In this document: positions 1-10,664 of the stretch, one piece after another
Numbering within the stretch: position 1 is the stretch's first letter
Layout: every line of letters begins with the position of its first letter
Assembly: GCA_025766275.1 (NCBI GenBank)
Contig: JAFKAC010000023.1
Coordinates: 1 to 64,000 of the forward strand
Source of the DNA: Lactarius indigo
Lineage: Eukaryota > Basidiomycota > Agaricomycetes > Russulales > Russulaceae
Reading direction: 5' to 3'
DNA length: 64,000 nucleotides
Translations under genes and position numbers: made by a program
The notes under the pieces: generated by a model
Seen by the model: only the letters and a program-made list of their open reading frames with translations
Databases searched by the model: none
What the model was told of the DNA's origin: nothing

Positions 1-126
1 TTTGGCAAAAGTGGCAATGCAAGTCAGTCCTCACATGCCATAAAGGTTCCCTGTGCCAAAGGTGCCATTTTGTGCCTAAAGAGGAGTTCCAATTGCTTGC
101 TGAATTGGGTCACATTTGGTCACCTT

Positions 127-655
127 TGTTATGATCCGACACTTCGGACCTCAGTTACAGAGCTACTACTGTTAGTGGCGTTGTTTGCCTTGATCCAAAT
201 GTCTCCTTACTCCATCTAGTTTCTTTGCTCCTGTGTGGGCCTGTGTTCATGTTGTTTGGAACCTCGCCCTATATAAACCTGTACTGTAGACCATAGGAAG
301 CCAGACTTGGCTTCGTTTGCAATCTAGCAACCTTGCCTCCGTATTTTGGTGTGACCTCACCTTATCCCCCTCTTCTTGTACATCCCCTACCTCAGTCCCT
401 AACCCGGACACTTTGAAGTCTTTGCAGTTGAACTATATCAACGTGTCACACCTGTTATACTCTGTGCACTAGCAAGATCAAGTGTAGAGAAGTGTCAGAC
501 ACTTCAGACGAGGAGTCCTACGTTACAGAGTAGTGTTGCACCTTGTGCCACACTTTTGCCACTTGTATTTCATAGCAATAAGACAACAGAGGTCTTTGCT
601 TGATACTTGTGTGATTTGAAACCTCTAGAGCCCACGCCCCTGCTAGGGCGTAACA
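127..655 (+). repeat. 5' LTR of element A (LTR-A, 529 bp)
   Basis: The repeat begins TGTTATGATC and ends GGGCGTAACA, the TG...CA form of an LTR. Its boundaries are fixed by the minus-strand copy at 8125-8704, whose ends match. A TATATAAA box lies at 270-277 and a short hairpin (GAAGCCA / TGGCTTC) directly follows the predicted start site. Confidence 0.88.
270..314 (+). promoter_or_regulatory. LTR-A TATA box and self-primer segment
   Basis: TATATAAA starts at 270. The 11 bases GACTTGGCTTC at 304-314, 34 nt downstream, are where the transcript 5' end would fall. They are the exact reverse complement of the 11 bases immediately after the LTR (656-666). In S. pombe Tf1 the first 11 nt of the mRNA anneal to the primer-binding site and prime reverse transcription. 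The same mechanism is inferred here. Confidence 0.75.
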
Positions 656-666
656 GAAGCCAAGTC
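656..666 (+). promoter_or_regulatory. Primer-binding site, self-priming type
   Basis: GAAGCCAAGTC directly abuts the 3' end of the 5' LTR, where a minus-strand primer must bind. It pairs over all 11 bases with LTR positions 304-314. I recognise no tRNA 3' end in it, so self-priming is the simplest reading. Confidence 0.75.
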
Positions 667-861
667 TACAACTCCAACACACCCAAGACACTACTGCCAC
701 ACAGCAGAGTGGGCGACGATCCAAGAGGACGCATCAGCCAACAACCAGACACTCCACAGAACCAGAAACAACAGCATAGCTGGGCGACGGATCCTTCCTG
801 ACACAAGAGGCCGCTTCAGCCATCCCCTTACACAAATCAGCGCCCAGAACAGACCACAATC

Positions 862-2553
862 GTGGCTAGCATCAGTGTCACCTTTGAATCAGACAACGAT
901 TGGACCCCAGTCACAACCAGAACACAAGACGACCTCCCACACCACGTTAAAAGCAGTCAACTAGGAAGAGGAGCCTGCTGGGCCACAACACCAGGCAGAC
1001 CACCTTGTTACAAGTGCCTCATCAAAGGCGAACTCAGACCAGTGGAATTCATCAACAACAACTGGTACATCCTCCGATACTTTCAGAACACATACCATAC
1101 CAGAGCCATAAACATCACACCACACAGATTTGCTGAAGGACTAGGCTGGTGGAACAAAGAAGACGAACAGAACCCAGAAACACCCACACAACAATCATCC
1201 TCAGCACCAAGAAACACTAGGGGAACATACGGACTACAACAAGACTCATCATCAGAAGAACCCAGCTCAGACGAAGCAGAATCACACTCAGAACTATCTC
1301 ACTCCTCAGAACATCGCTTAGACATCACAGTACCCACACAAGCTTCGTCACAAGCCAGCCCCACTATCCCTATTTGGATAGAACCATCCCCAGCAGAAGA
1401 AGGATTCCCAGCCCCACTACCACCAATCAGATTGCCTTTCCCAGTTGAACCACCCCAGATCCCCATCACACCACAGCCAACACTTGTCATGTCAGCTATA
1501 AACACCACAGGCACTGGCACAGGTACCAGCTCAAGCACTGGAACAGGAGGAACACCAACAATGAGCTCAGGAGGACTCAAAGGAGCACCCCCTACTTCGT
1601 TCACCAGAGATAGAACAGAGAGTGGTCAGTTCAAAAGAGAACTACTACAATACATCAAGTTAAATAGCGAGAATGAGCTCATCAAAGAACCTTATGCACG
1701 AGTACTATTCGCCCTTACAATGTTCAAAGGACCTGGTGTACAACTGTGGGTCAACCAAACCGAAGATGACATGGAAGCGGCACTAGCAGACCCCACCAAA
1801 GCCCTCACCAAAAACAGCAAAGACCTTTGGGATGGTTTTCTCGACACCTTCGACAGAGACTGGACCAACACTCTAAACAAAGAAAGAGCGTATCAGAAAC
1901 TCATCAGTCTGATGATGCAGGGGGGAGCATTGGACAGTTACATCCTCAACTTCGAACACCTTGCAGGAATAGCAGGATGGGCAAGAGATGCCCCTGGAAC
2001 AGTGGAATTCTTCAAAAGAGGACTACCCACAGGACTGTATCGCACTTGCCTCATGCAAACCACTATCCCAAACACCATGGACGAGTGGCAAACCGCTGCC
2101 AGAGCAGAACATCAACGCTGGAAGCTGCTAAAAGCCAGACCAGGGAATAGAAACCCAGGACCAACCCAGAACGTCCACCAAGGATGACCAAAGCGAGACC
2201 CAAATGCAATGGATGTAGATGCCACCACCTCCACCCCCTTTAAGAAGCTTACCGAAGAAGAAAAGAAAGCCCTCATGAAAGAAGGCCGCTGCTTCAAGTG
2301 CAGACAGCAAGGACACATGGCTAAGAACTGTCAACGACAAAACACCACCAACCAAACCAAAGCCAGAGCCACAGACACCCAGGAAGCGGACACTGCACCC
2401 CCATACACCCCAGAAGCAAGCACCTCATTGGTGGCCGCTACCACAACTGAAGACAAAGTCCGACAAGCCCATGCACTCGTCCAAGGCATGACTGAGGATG
2501 AAAAGAGACGTTACTATGCCTTAGATCAGGATTTTTGCGATGCTGACCTGTGA
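862..2553 (+). pseudogene. gag: Gag polyprotein of element A, one in-frame stop
   Basis: One frame runs from the ATG at 862 to a stop at 2551-2553, interrupted once by TGA at 2185-2187. The N-terminal ~130 residues include a CYKC motif and an acidic, Ser-rich stretch. A Pro/Thr/Gly-rich linker follows, then a retrotransposon Gag core (around residues 250-420). Past the internal stop a CCHC zinc knuckle (CFKCRQQGHMAKNC) near 2290-2330 would bind element RNA. The TGA sits where readthrough restores a continuous Gag, so it is probably a CGA-to-TGA transition. Pol lies in another frame, as is common in gypsy elements. Gag forms the cytoplasmic particle in which reverse transcription takes place. 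Confidence 0.8.
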
Positions 2554-2600
2554 GAGCTGACAGGGAGGCCAATTCAACGTATAGTGTTTGAGATAGTGCT

Positions 2601-3506
2601 ATGACAATCAAAGTCCTCGTTCGCCTTTACTACAAAGAAGCTTGCATAAATGTGCTGCTGGACAGCGGTGCAACAGACAACATAATCGACCGAAACCTAA
2701 TCCAAAAACTTGGGCTAGGAACCACTCCTTTGAAACCACCCAGATTGGTCTGGAACGTAGATGGATCGCTAAACAAAGATGGCACCATGACGGAAACATG
2801 CCAGTTATGGATAAAAACAGGAGAGGAAGAAACCCCTTTCCAGTTTTTTGTAACCAGCCTAGGGGAAGACAGAATGATCTTCGGATACCCCTGGTTTGAA
2901 CACGAAAACCCAGACATAGACTGGAAGAAACAAGAGCTGAAAGGAGAGACAGTCACCATCCTGACAGGAGGGTACCGCTTCTGAAGAAAGCGACACCAAG
3001 AAGCAAAAGCGGCAGCAACCAAAACAACTTTTGACCCAGTAAAAGAAACCACAATCCCAGAAGAATACCAGCGCCACAACAAAGTGTTCTCAGACGAAGA
3101 AGCACAGCGCTTTCCCCCAGAAAGAGAAGAAGACCATCCCATCACACTGTGACCAGATGCGCCTAACAAGATCAATTGCAAAATTTACCCCTTGACTCCA
3201 GAAGAAGACAAGGAGCTAAAGGCATATCTTGATGAAAACATAGCAAAAGGATACATCTATGAAGGAAGCTCCCCTTATGCTTCCTCCTTCTTCTTTAGAA
3301 AGAAAACAGACGGAGGGTTGCGTCCCATCCTCGACTACAGACCCTTAAACACTTGGACAATAAAAGACACCTACCCACTACCTCTCATCTCCAACATCTT
3401 AACCAACTTAAATGGGAAAACACTGTTCTCAAAGTTCAACATTAGATGGGGGTACCATAACATTCACATAAAAGAGGAAGACCAGTGGAAGGCAGCCTTC
3501 AAAACA
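2601..3506 (+). pseudogene. pol: Protease and N-terminal RT of element A, truncated
   Basis: A retropepsin domain with active-site DSGAT lies near 2660. An R/K-rich linker follows, then the start of Ty3-type reverse transcriptase, ending shortly after the conserved WGYHN motif. The frame is continuous except for TGA at 2982-2984 and 3150-3152. Coding similarity stops at 3506, before the catalytic YxDD motif. The further open codons to 3569 are LTR sequence, not pol. The copy cannot make an active enzyme. The two stops and the truncation are read directly; the original CGA codons are inferred from context. Confidence 0.85.
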
Positions 3507-4015
3507 TGTCACGTTTCTGCCTGTATACGACTCAGACCCTTACTGTACCGGTTGCGACTACGGCAGTAAGGTAGATTAGTCGCGGACTTAGGAGATACGG
3601 TAGTACGATAGGCGATTGGATACGATAGCTGACCGAGCAGTACCTGGATGACTCAATACTAGTACTGGTACTAGTAGTATTAGGGTTTGCGATGTTTCTG
3701 CGATACGTTGGACGCTACATTACTGTGACTCATAGCAGCGCTTGAAAGCCTGCTCGACTTGTATTTAAGATAGTCTACGAAGACCAAGATACACCATCTT
3801 GGTCTTCTTGAATCGTCACTTCTCTCTCTCTCTCCTTTCTCTTGCTTCCTTATAAGTTCGCGTCTTAGACCTCTCTTGGAGTCGATCCTCTGTCAAGTGT
3901 ACCTTCGTGTATTCACCAAGACAGAGACACGGGCCTTTGTGCCGTTGTGACTATTCGCTAAGTTGTTACCACCTCTATCGAGCTCAAGTCGAGCTGACGT
4001 CGTGACAGCGTTACA
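3507..4015 (+). repeat. LTR-B copy at a chimeric junction (509 bp)
   Basis: It begins TGTCACG, ends GTTACA, and aligns over its length with LTRs at 9290-9843 and 49538-50061. It has TATTTAA at 3762, a hairpin of AAGACCAAGAT and ATCTTGGTCTT, and a polypyrimidine tract. The flanking 5-mers differ (AAACA and GTGTG), and the flanks belong to two different elements. This is probably the product of recombination between two insertions rather than a simple solo LTR. Confidence 0.85.
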
Positions 4016-4306
4016 GTGTGGTTGTCTATGAAGGTGGCTGTGTACGTCGAGCCTTGCAGGGACTGAGTTTGCATAGGACTGGCGAGGTCACTGTGCACAA
4101 TCTCAAATTGATGAGTTGTCCTTTTGTTGGAGGATGCAGAAAAGGGTTGGTGAGTGGATTTACCCATCTCGCACCCACAGCAGACTGTGTGGGCCATGGT
4201 GGAGCTATCTATGTCCATGCCAGTAGTGGCAGAGGGACCATGCGCTTTTAGCGCCACAGAGGAGATGTGTCCCATGTGTTGATGCCAGATATCAAGTGTG
4301 GCAGCA
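4016..4306 (-). pseudogene. gag-pol: Copia GAG-pre-integrase and N-terminal integrase
   Basis: This continues the preceding fragment beyond the solo LTR. It carries the zinc-binding pattern of copia GAG-pre-integrase: IWHQHMGH with two histidines, then VCCGCEMGK with two cysteines. The integrase catalytic core starts (IVHSDL, containing the first catalytic Asp, then TATFIDNHT). It ends at 4016, before the second and third acidic residues. An additional ~20 codons to 3958 come from LTR-B. Confidence 0.82.
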
Positions 4307-4891
4307 TGTTACAATTTTCCCTGGACTCGTTCTTTCTTACATCACTGTTCCCTTCCCAATACTATACGAGCCCTGTACGATTACGCGGACTTTACGATTA
4401 CCCGGTTACTATCGCGCGCCCTACTTATCAATGCTCCCTTCTGATAAAGTTTGACATGTGCTAGTTTCTGTTGTGTTCCCAATCACGCGCGATCCCGCGT
4501 GATTTGCCTTTGTTCTCAGTACAACGTCCCTTTGTTCCTCTTATGTCCCATCCATTGTTCCCAGACTGGCGATGGCGCCATCTGTTTGTGACCGCTTCAC
4601 TAGCCATCATCTATTTAAACCTAGCCCTACCTAGCTTGTACGGTAGACTAGACTTCTTGTGTAATAGCTACACTCGTCTAACGCAGAACGCCTTCGTGCT
4701 TCCCTTGTCTCAAGAACCCCCTTCACCTTCGCTAGACCTTCGAGTCTTAGCACCTCCTCTACGATCCAAGTGACCATCGTCCTTGTGATCCTTGTGCACC
4801 ATTCTACTGAAGCCGAGCCTTAGAGCTTGCGCTACTGTTGTTTGACTGACTTGGTACAGGTCGTACCCCACGCCCCTGTAGTGGCATAACA
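4307..4891 (+). repeat. Solo LTR-D with target duplication CAGCA (585 bp)
   Basis: It runs from TGTTACAATT to GGCATAACA. The 5-bp duplication CAGCA occurs at 4302-4306 and 4892-4896. It matches the minus-strand copy at 18975-19561 and the plus-strand copy at 62050-63445. A solo LTR with intact duplication is the usual scar of LTR-LTR recombination. Confidence 0.9.
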
Positions 4892-6275
4892 CAGCACTTG
4901 ATTTTGTGTGGGCATTGAGGCTGACACTGGCTGTGTCCAACCAGTACAGGTTGTCCTCAAGGTAGCCTTTGGCCACACACTTTTGGTTGACAGATATTTT
5001 AGATGAGCCACTGTCAAAGGTGATCTCAGCACCCTTTTGTGCTAGGGTGCGCATTGACAAGAAGCATGTCTTCACCTGTGGTAGGTGTAGCACATTGCTA
5101 AGGGTGATAGGGATACCCTGGCTCATTGTAAAGACAACAGACCCGACACCCACTTGGCCTATGGTGGACTTATCCCCTAGGCGTACAGTGCCTTTAGTTG
5201 GGGTATAGTCCTTGAAGTCAGACCGGTGTGGGGTAATGTGGTGTGTGGCACCACTGTCCATCATCCAACACACACATGAGGCAGCATACAAGGCAACACC
5301 AATTGATTCAGAGGCCCAATCTATCTTGGGCTCTATGACCTCTGTAATGGAGGTGGTGGTAGGTACTAGGACATGACTATTGGCAGCCTTGTTGCCTGCT
5401 TTCTCCTTCTCCTTTGCGTCAGCCTCATCCTTCTTCCTCTTCCTGCAATCAGGCTTGATATGGCCCTTTTTGTTGCAATAGTGGCAAGTTAGACCGGAAT
5501 GGTCCTTCTTGCCCTTCTTGCCCATCGACTTGACAGGAGCCACCTTGTTGAGGGAGGAGCCAGAGGGCCCAGCATGGTGAGCTTCTTCCAACACTATGTG
5601 CGCTATGATCTCAGTGTGCTTGAGTGTGGACGGTGCCCCATTGGCAAGGATGGTAGAGGCCAACACCTCATAGGAGGGCAGTAGTGTGTGGAGGAGAATA
5701 AGACAGAATTGAGTGTCAGTGGCACCCATCTGTGCATTGGAAAGGGCAACCCTAAGCTCATTGAGCTTGGCCAACTGTGAGGCCATGGGCGCAGAGTCGT
5801 TGAGGCGGGCTTGAGTGATTTGGATCCACAAGTTAAAGATGGTGGTGCTGCCCAAAGCACCTCCATACACATCCTGAAGCTTGGCCCATTTATGTTTGAA
5901 CATGGGGTAGGCAGTGTTATCTGCCACAAGCGAGTAGACATCCAGCTTGAGGTAAAGGTGGAGGTACACCTTGGAATGACACTGGATTGAGTCCCACTCA
6001 TCGGTGGTGATGCCAGATGGGGGTGTATCTAGGAGAAACACATCCTCAGCTTCATGCAGCATAAGGATGGCCTCAATGGTACCAGACCATTCGTTCCAAC
6101 TAGTGCCGTCAAACTGTGTCAGGTGGATGCCAGATGGCATGCTGAAGGTTGTGGTGTGGGCATTTGAGAGTTGCCCAGAAGCTGTGGATCCAGAGGCAGC
6201 TGAAAGTGCTGCAGAGCCACCAGTGGGGCTGGGAGGAGCACCAGCACTGGCAGCAGTAGTAGATGAACCAGACAT
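4892..6275 (-). pseudogene. gag-pol: Copia Gag and protease (N-terminal part)
   Basis: The minus-strand frame opens with an Ala/Ser/Gly-rich leader of about 45 residues. A copia Gag core follows (motifs around SWNEWSGTIEAIL), with a CCHC knuckle CHYCNKKGHIKPDC near residue 263, a Lys/Glu-rich basic stretch, and the retropepsin active site DSGATHH near residue 338. At 4892 the frame meets a solo LTR. Removing that LTR and one copy of its duplication continues the frame into the next fragment. Nothing upstream of the insertion looks broken, so this half may have been intact when the LTR arrived. Confidence 0.85.
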
Positions 6276-6820
6276 TGGGATGATTTATCTATTGCCAAGG
6301 AGCAGTCAGCGACAGTGCTTCATAGTTGCAAGACAAAGATAGAGGGGGGATACCACTCCTGTCTGTGATTCTGTAAGGCCAGAACGCTAACACATCCTGC
6401 CACCTGATAGTGTGCCAGTGATACATGGGCTAGGCCCAGGTTGGGAGAATCCCTTTGCCATACCATGAGCTAGCTGCCAGCCAGGATGTGTCTAGGACAC
6501 AGCTCAAATGGTTTGCGTCAGGGGGAAGGTGAAGGAAATGCTTTCAGAGCCCAAGGCTGTCTACCTCAGCCTCCTCGGCCTGTTGGTTGCCTCATTGCCA
6601 CAAGTGGCTTTACTGAATCCTTTCCCAAGGGGCTAGGAAAACAGTAGGGGTGAAAGTAGGACTACTGGGCAGTACATGTACAGGAGGTTCCTCAGCAGAG
6701 ACAAGTGGTGCCCCACTGCTCTCTGCCTTGGGCAAGGCTGGTAAGGCCCCAGACAGACCTTAGCCTGGTGTGTCCTCCTAGGAAGACAGTGACCAGTCAA
6801 GTGGAGTGGCTAGGGCACCA

Positions 6821-6832
6821 GGGCCCATAACC
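6821..6832 (-). promoter_or_regulatory. Copia primer-binding site for a half initiator tRNA
   Basis: Next to the LTR, the minus-strand sequence GGTTATGGGCCC is complementary to the anticodon stem-loop of eukaryotic initiator tRNA-Met (GGGCCCATAACC). Drosophila copia uses exactly such an internally cleaved tRNA-Met fragment as primer. Position and sequence both fit. The assignment assumes a standard initiator tRNA in this host. Confidence 0.75.
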
Positions 6833-7433
6833 TGATGAACAGCATGGCTAGAGAATCATACTCACAGTGGAACAGGGAGTACTGTGGTGAGATATGAAAG
6901 CACAGGGAAGCAGTTGACAGAGATATCTTGCAGGTGAAGCAAAGGGTGTCTGGCACACAAACAGTGAGAACTGATTTTACATTGGGAGGAAGGGAGCTTA
7001 CCTGGCACACAAACAGCGAGAACTGATGTGGACCAGGAGCATACATGGTACTCTACTTATACACTTTCTGGGAGTGACACTATACAAGGGATGTAACACA
7101 AGTCACGTACTACAAGGTAGTTATTGTTCTACAAATGGACAACTGAGAACAAGGACAGAAAGAACAAGGAGAGTCCAGAAGTAAGTGATATCATAGTGAC
7201 ATCATAATAAGGATAGAGCTAAAGGAGAACAAAGAAAGATACAAGAAGATGTAATACAATGAATAGTCTGGATATGTCCATATGATGTCATTGTATATGA
7301 TGTCATAGATAAAGGAGTCTGAGATTGTACAGATCAAATCTAATCTAAAGCGGTCCTAGTTAATCTACAGCAGTCCATATCTGTAAGCCTGGTCTGTATG
7401 AGCCGCTAAGTGCACAAGGGTCACTTATCAACA
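6833..7433 (-). repeat. 5' LTR of the copia element (LTR-E, 601 bp)
   Basis: On the minus strand it begins TGTTGATAAGTGACCC and ends TGTTCATCA. It aligns with the solo copy at 45806-46432 and with the split copy around element F. An internal duplication includes CATCAGTTCTCACTG next to a TATAAGTAG box. TAACC and CAACC at the edges look like a mutated duplication, but the left one is part of the primer-binding site. Confidence 0.85.
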
Positions 7434-8124
7434 CAACCCTCAGCCAAATCAGCCAAATCTGATTGCATTGGTGTCACACACTACCAAAGGCAGAAGCATT
7501 GCATGTGATCAGAACGTGGCATCTTTAATTTCTGTCACTAATGAGATCATTGTGTTGTCTCAGGATCTACTTACACAAACACCAAAGCCCAAGGCCATTT
7601 CAGAAATGGTGAAGTTGCTGTGTTTGATCTGCTCACATCTTGCTGCGGTGATTCTTTCAGCTTCCACAACTGGCAACAACCCCCAGCTCCCTGAAAAAGA
7701 GTAAATTGCTCTGAATCAGCATTCCTGGACAGAGATAGCAGAGTGGATGGGCATCAAGTGAGGCAACAAGAACCACGGTAAGGTTGACAGTGTGCGCAAC
7801 AGCTGAGCTTATTGGCAAGATCAATTGTAAATGCAACCATGAGGATGAGGACCCCTATGGGGCTGGAGAACTATCTGGCAAACGTGCAAGACCAGATGCA
7901 CGCTTGGCCACTGCAAATGCTTGAGTGTGTGCTACAGCTAAGCCAGGGAGCTCTCTGGATCTCCCTCCTAGATCCTTCCCTCTTTGTCAGTCGCCATGTG
8001 TGCCCTCCCCTGGTCCTCCCCTTCTCCCTCTGTCACAGCCGGCTCCAATATCTGCTGCAGTGTTCCCTCTCCCAGCGTCCCTCCCCCCCCATCTACCATC
8101 TCTACACATGCCTGGGCCCTTAGC
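7434..8124. other. Spacer with no supported gene
   Basis: A 78-codon plus-strand frame at 7468-7704 reads like a fragment of a host or transposon protein, but I recognise no family and see no splice context. The rest (7705-8124) has only short chance frames and a C-rich tract near 8080. It may be remnant coding sequence. Confidence 0.4.
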
Positions 8125-8704
8125 TGTTACGCCCTAGCAGGGGCGTTGGTTCTGAAGGTTCTAAATCACACAAGTATCAAGTGAAGATGTCTGTTGTCTT
8201 ATTGCTATGAAATACGAGTGGCAAAAGTGTGGCACAAGGTGCAGCACTACTCTGTAATGTAGGACTCCTTGTCCGAAGTGTTTAACACTTCTCTACACTT
8301 GATCTTGCTAGTGCACAGAGTATAACAGGTGTGATGCATTGATATAGTTCAACTGAAAAGACTTTGGAGTGTCCTGGTTAAGGACTGAGATAGGGGATGC
8401 ACAAGAAGAGGGGAATAGAGCGAGGTCACACCAAAGTACGAAGGCAAGGTTGCTAGATTGCAAACGAAGCCAAGTCTGGGTTCCTACAGTCTATGGTACA
8501 GGTTTATATAGGATGAGGTTCCAAACAACATGAACACAAGTCCACACAATATCAAAGAGACCAAACAGAACAAGGAGATATTTGGATCAAAGGAAACAGC
8601 GCCACTAGCAGCAGTAGCTCCTTTGGTAACAAGGTATAGTACAAAAGGGGAAAAGCAAGGTGGAAACATACTGTGACTGAGGTCTGAAGTGTCAGATCAT
8701 AACA
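8125..8704 (-). repeat. Solo LTR-A with near-matching target duplication (580 bp)
   Basis: This is an inverted copy of the element A LTR. It starts TGTTACGCCC on the plus strand and ends CATAACA. The flanking 5-mers TTAGC (8120-8124) and TTGGC (8705-8709) differ by one transition, consistent with an aged duplication. The self-primer segment GACTTGGCTTC is preserved on its minus strand. Confidence 0.85.
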
Positions 8705-9289
8705 TTGGCTCCTCAAATGCTTTACTGCCCCCCACCATTTCTGTTGCAACTTGCTCAATTTCCAGTTCCCCATATCCTTATCATATGCCTTGCCTGTTGT
8801 ACTATCCCTCCCAATAGATATTTGACTTAGTTTTTTTTTGTACAATGTTTGTTACTGTTACTTATTACAAATAAAACATATTACATCATCCTCAGAAAAA
8901 GAAAATTGACTTGTAATTTATTTTTAATGTTTGAAGTTGTTGTAAACTTGTCAATAAATTTATTACATTATACTTAGCCAAAGTTTTGGAATGAGCGTGG
9001 TTTGATTCAGACTTTTGGTTGCAGCCAAAGTGTTTAGGGCCTGTTTGGCTCAGATTCTTTCAGTGTGACATTACATAAGACACATGGTGTGTCTTATCTC
9101 ATATTCTGAGAGAAGAGTGTTCTCATCAATGGGTGACCAGTATATGTTTGTCCCTGATTGCCAGTAAACAGTCTATGGTGCACGCAGGATTTGGCAGATG
9201 TGAAGCCTTGCTTGCAGTTGTGCAAGCCCCTGTGGGGCAGGAGATGTTGTATGTGGGTCCATGGCAATTGTGGATGTGTTGGTGTCAAA
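8705..9289. other. AT-rich spacer, nothing recognised
   Basis: The sequence between two solo LTRs is AT-rich, particularly 8820-8980. It holds only short frames without motif or splice support. Confidence 0.4.
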
Positions 9290-9843
9290 TGTCACGTTTT
9301 GACTTGTACGACTGTATACGACTAAGAACCCTTACTGTACCGGTTGCAACTACGGCGGTAAGGTAGATTAGTTGCGGACTTACGATAGGCGATACGATTA
9401 CAATAGGAGATTGCACGTTGATTGCTGACTGAGGACTACACCACTAATACTAGTAGTAGTATTAGGGTTCGAGTTACTTACGTGATACGTTGGACGCTAC
9501 CATACTGTGACTCATAGCAGCGCTTGAAAGCCTGCTTGACTTGTATTTAAACCGTCTTGTGAAGACCAAGATACGCCATCTTGGTCTTCTTGAATCGTCT
9601 CTTCTCTTCTCTTCTCTTCTCTTCTCTTCTCTTCTCGTCTCTAAGTCTTTACCTCAAAGAATGTCCGACTCCGATCATGACCAAGATACAGACTTGCCGG
9701 TGTACCTCTGCGTATTCACTAAGGCAAGGACTTGGACCTTCGTGTCTTCAAGCCGACCGACCGACCGACCGACCGACCGTCATATCGCTAAGTTGTTATC
9801 ACCATTCGAGCTCAAGTCGAGCTAACGTTGTGGCGATGTTACA
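9290..9843 (+). repeat. Solo LTR-B with target duplication TCAAA (554 bp)
   Basis: It runs from TGTCACG to TGTTACA with TCAAA at 9285-9289 and 9844-9848. Compared with 3507-4015 it carries expanded simple repeats: about nine CTTCT units near 9601-9640 and a CCGA run near 9755-9779. TATTTAA starts 34 nt before ATCTTGGTCTT, the family-B self-primer segment. Confidence 0.9.
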
Positions 9844-10156
9844 TCAAAGAGCTAAGGCTGTGTGAGAGTGCGGCGAGGATGGGAATGGAAACAGTGGGCT
9901 ATGGGGAGCCCTGCTGAGTTGAGTCAGCGCAAGTTGTCAGAAACAGTCATGCCTGCTTTTGTGTGGCATGAAACTTGGCATAGGTGGCCACCTGGGTTGG
10001 GAATGCATTGGGTTTGAGTTTCTGAGGCTGCGCATGAGTGCGGCATGCTGGGGAATACGAGGGGCAAGCTACTCTGAGTCTCTGAGCTTTGAAATGTGAG
10101 GGGAGGTCTCTATTCTAACTTGAGGTGTAAAGTTGTAAATACATGTGCTACATACC
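9844..10156. other. Spacer, nothing recognised
   Basis: No frame longer than about 60 codons and no repeat shared with the rest of the window. Confidence 0.4.
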
Positions 10157-10664
10157 TGTTACGGTATGGACTTTGTGACGTGTTGTGTATGACTCATGGT
10201 TGGTTATGACTACGACCTGACTCAGTATTAGTCATGGACTCTTACATTGTATCAGTCAGCATGTAGTTTGGATGTGATTTGTGACTCATGTATGACTCAT
10301 TCTTAGGATAGCTGTACTAGGGTTTGAGCTAGTTACGGTACTGGATAGTTACCATTTCAGCGGTGCTTTAAAGCCCGCACGTATCTGTATAAATAGTTGC
10401 TTAAGAAGACCAAGGATCTCTATCTTGGTCTTCTTCAATCCACCATCTTGACTTGTCTTTTGTCTGCCTTGGTCTCTGACTAGAGCATGTGTCCGCTTCT
10501 ATCTACCAAGGGATAATACTTGTTTACCTTTGCTGCAGCATGTGCCAGTGAGCCCCTGTTCAGCTTGCGTTGGGTTGACATGTGATCCCCATTTGCTGAA
10601 TATTTGCTAAGTTGATTACACCTATCCTGAGTCCAAGTCGGACTAACGCCAGTGGAGTGTAACA
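10157..10664 (+). repeat. Isolated LTR-C (508 bp)
   Basis: It begins TGTTACGG and ends GTGTAACA. It is the same family as the 5' LTR of element C at 57392-57900 (minus strand). A TATAAAT box lies 34 nt upstream of ATCTTGGTCTT, within a hairpin as in LTR-B. The flanks ATACC and ATAGT do not make a convincing duplication. Confidence 0.82.

Larger units (their letters stand above)
127..3506 (+). mobile_element. Ty3/gypsy element A, 3'-truncated
   Basis: This is the 5' half of an LTR retrotransposon: 5' LTR, self-complementary primer-binding site, gag with one zinc knuckle, aspartic protease, and the start of reverse transcriptase. It stops at 3506, where an unrelated LTR (3507-4015) begins, so RT active site, RNase H, integrase and 3' LTR are missing. 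A minus-strand solo LTR of the same family lies at 8125-8704. The pol frame has in-frame TGA codons, so this copy is dead. Gypsy rather than copia assignment rests on the protease-RT sequence with the WGYHN motif of Ty3-type RT. Confidence 0.9.
4016..7433 (-). mobile_element. Ty1/copia element, 3'-truncated
   Basis: Reading on the minus strand: 5' LTR (7433-6833), half-tRNA primer-binding site (6832-6821), a leader of about 545 bp, then gag, protease, GAG-pre-integrase and the first part of integrase. It ends at 4016 against LTR-B. Protease before integrase, with integrase before any RT, is the copia order. RT and the 3' LTR are gone. A solo LTR (4307-4891) interrupts the coding region. The leader (6276-6820) shows no ORF I would call. 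Confidence 0.88.

Noticed and set aside
6828..7438. Solo LTR with target duplication TAACC/CAACC
   Set aside because: The left 5-mer is the end of the half-tRNA primer-binding site and copia gag follows, so this is a 5' LTR, not a solo LTR.
9755..9779. CCGA run as a regulatory site
   Set aside because: A simple-sequence expansion present only in this copy of LTR-B.
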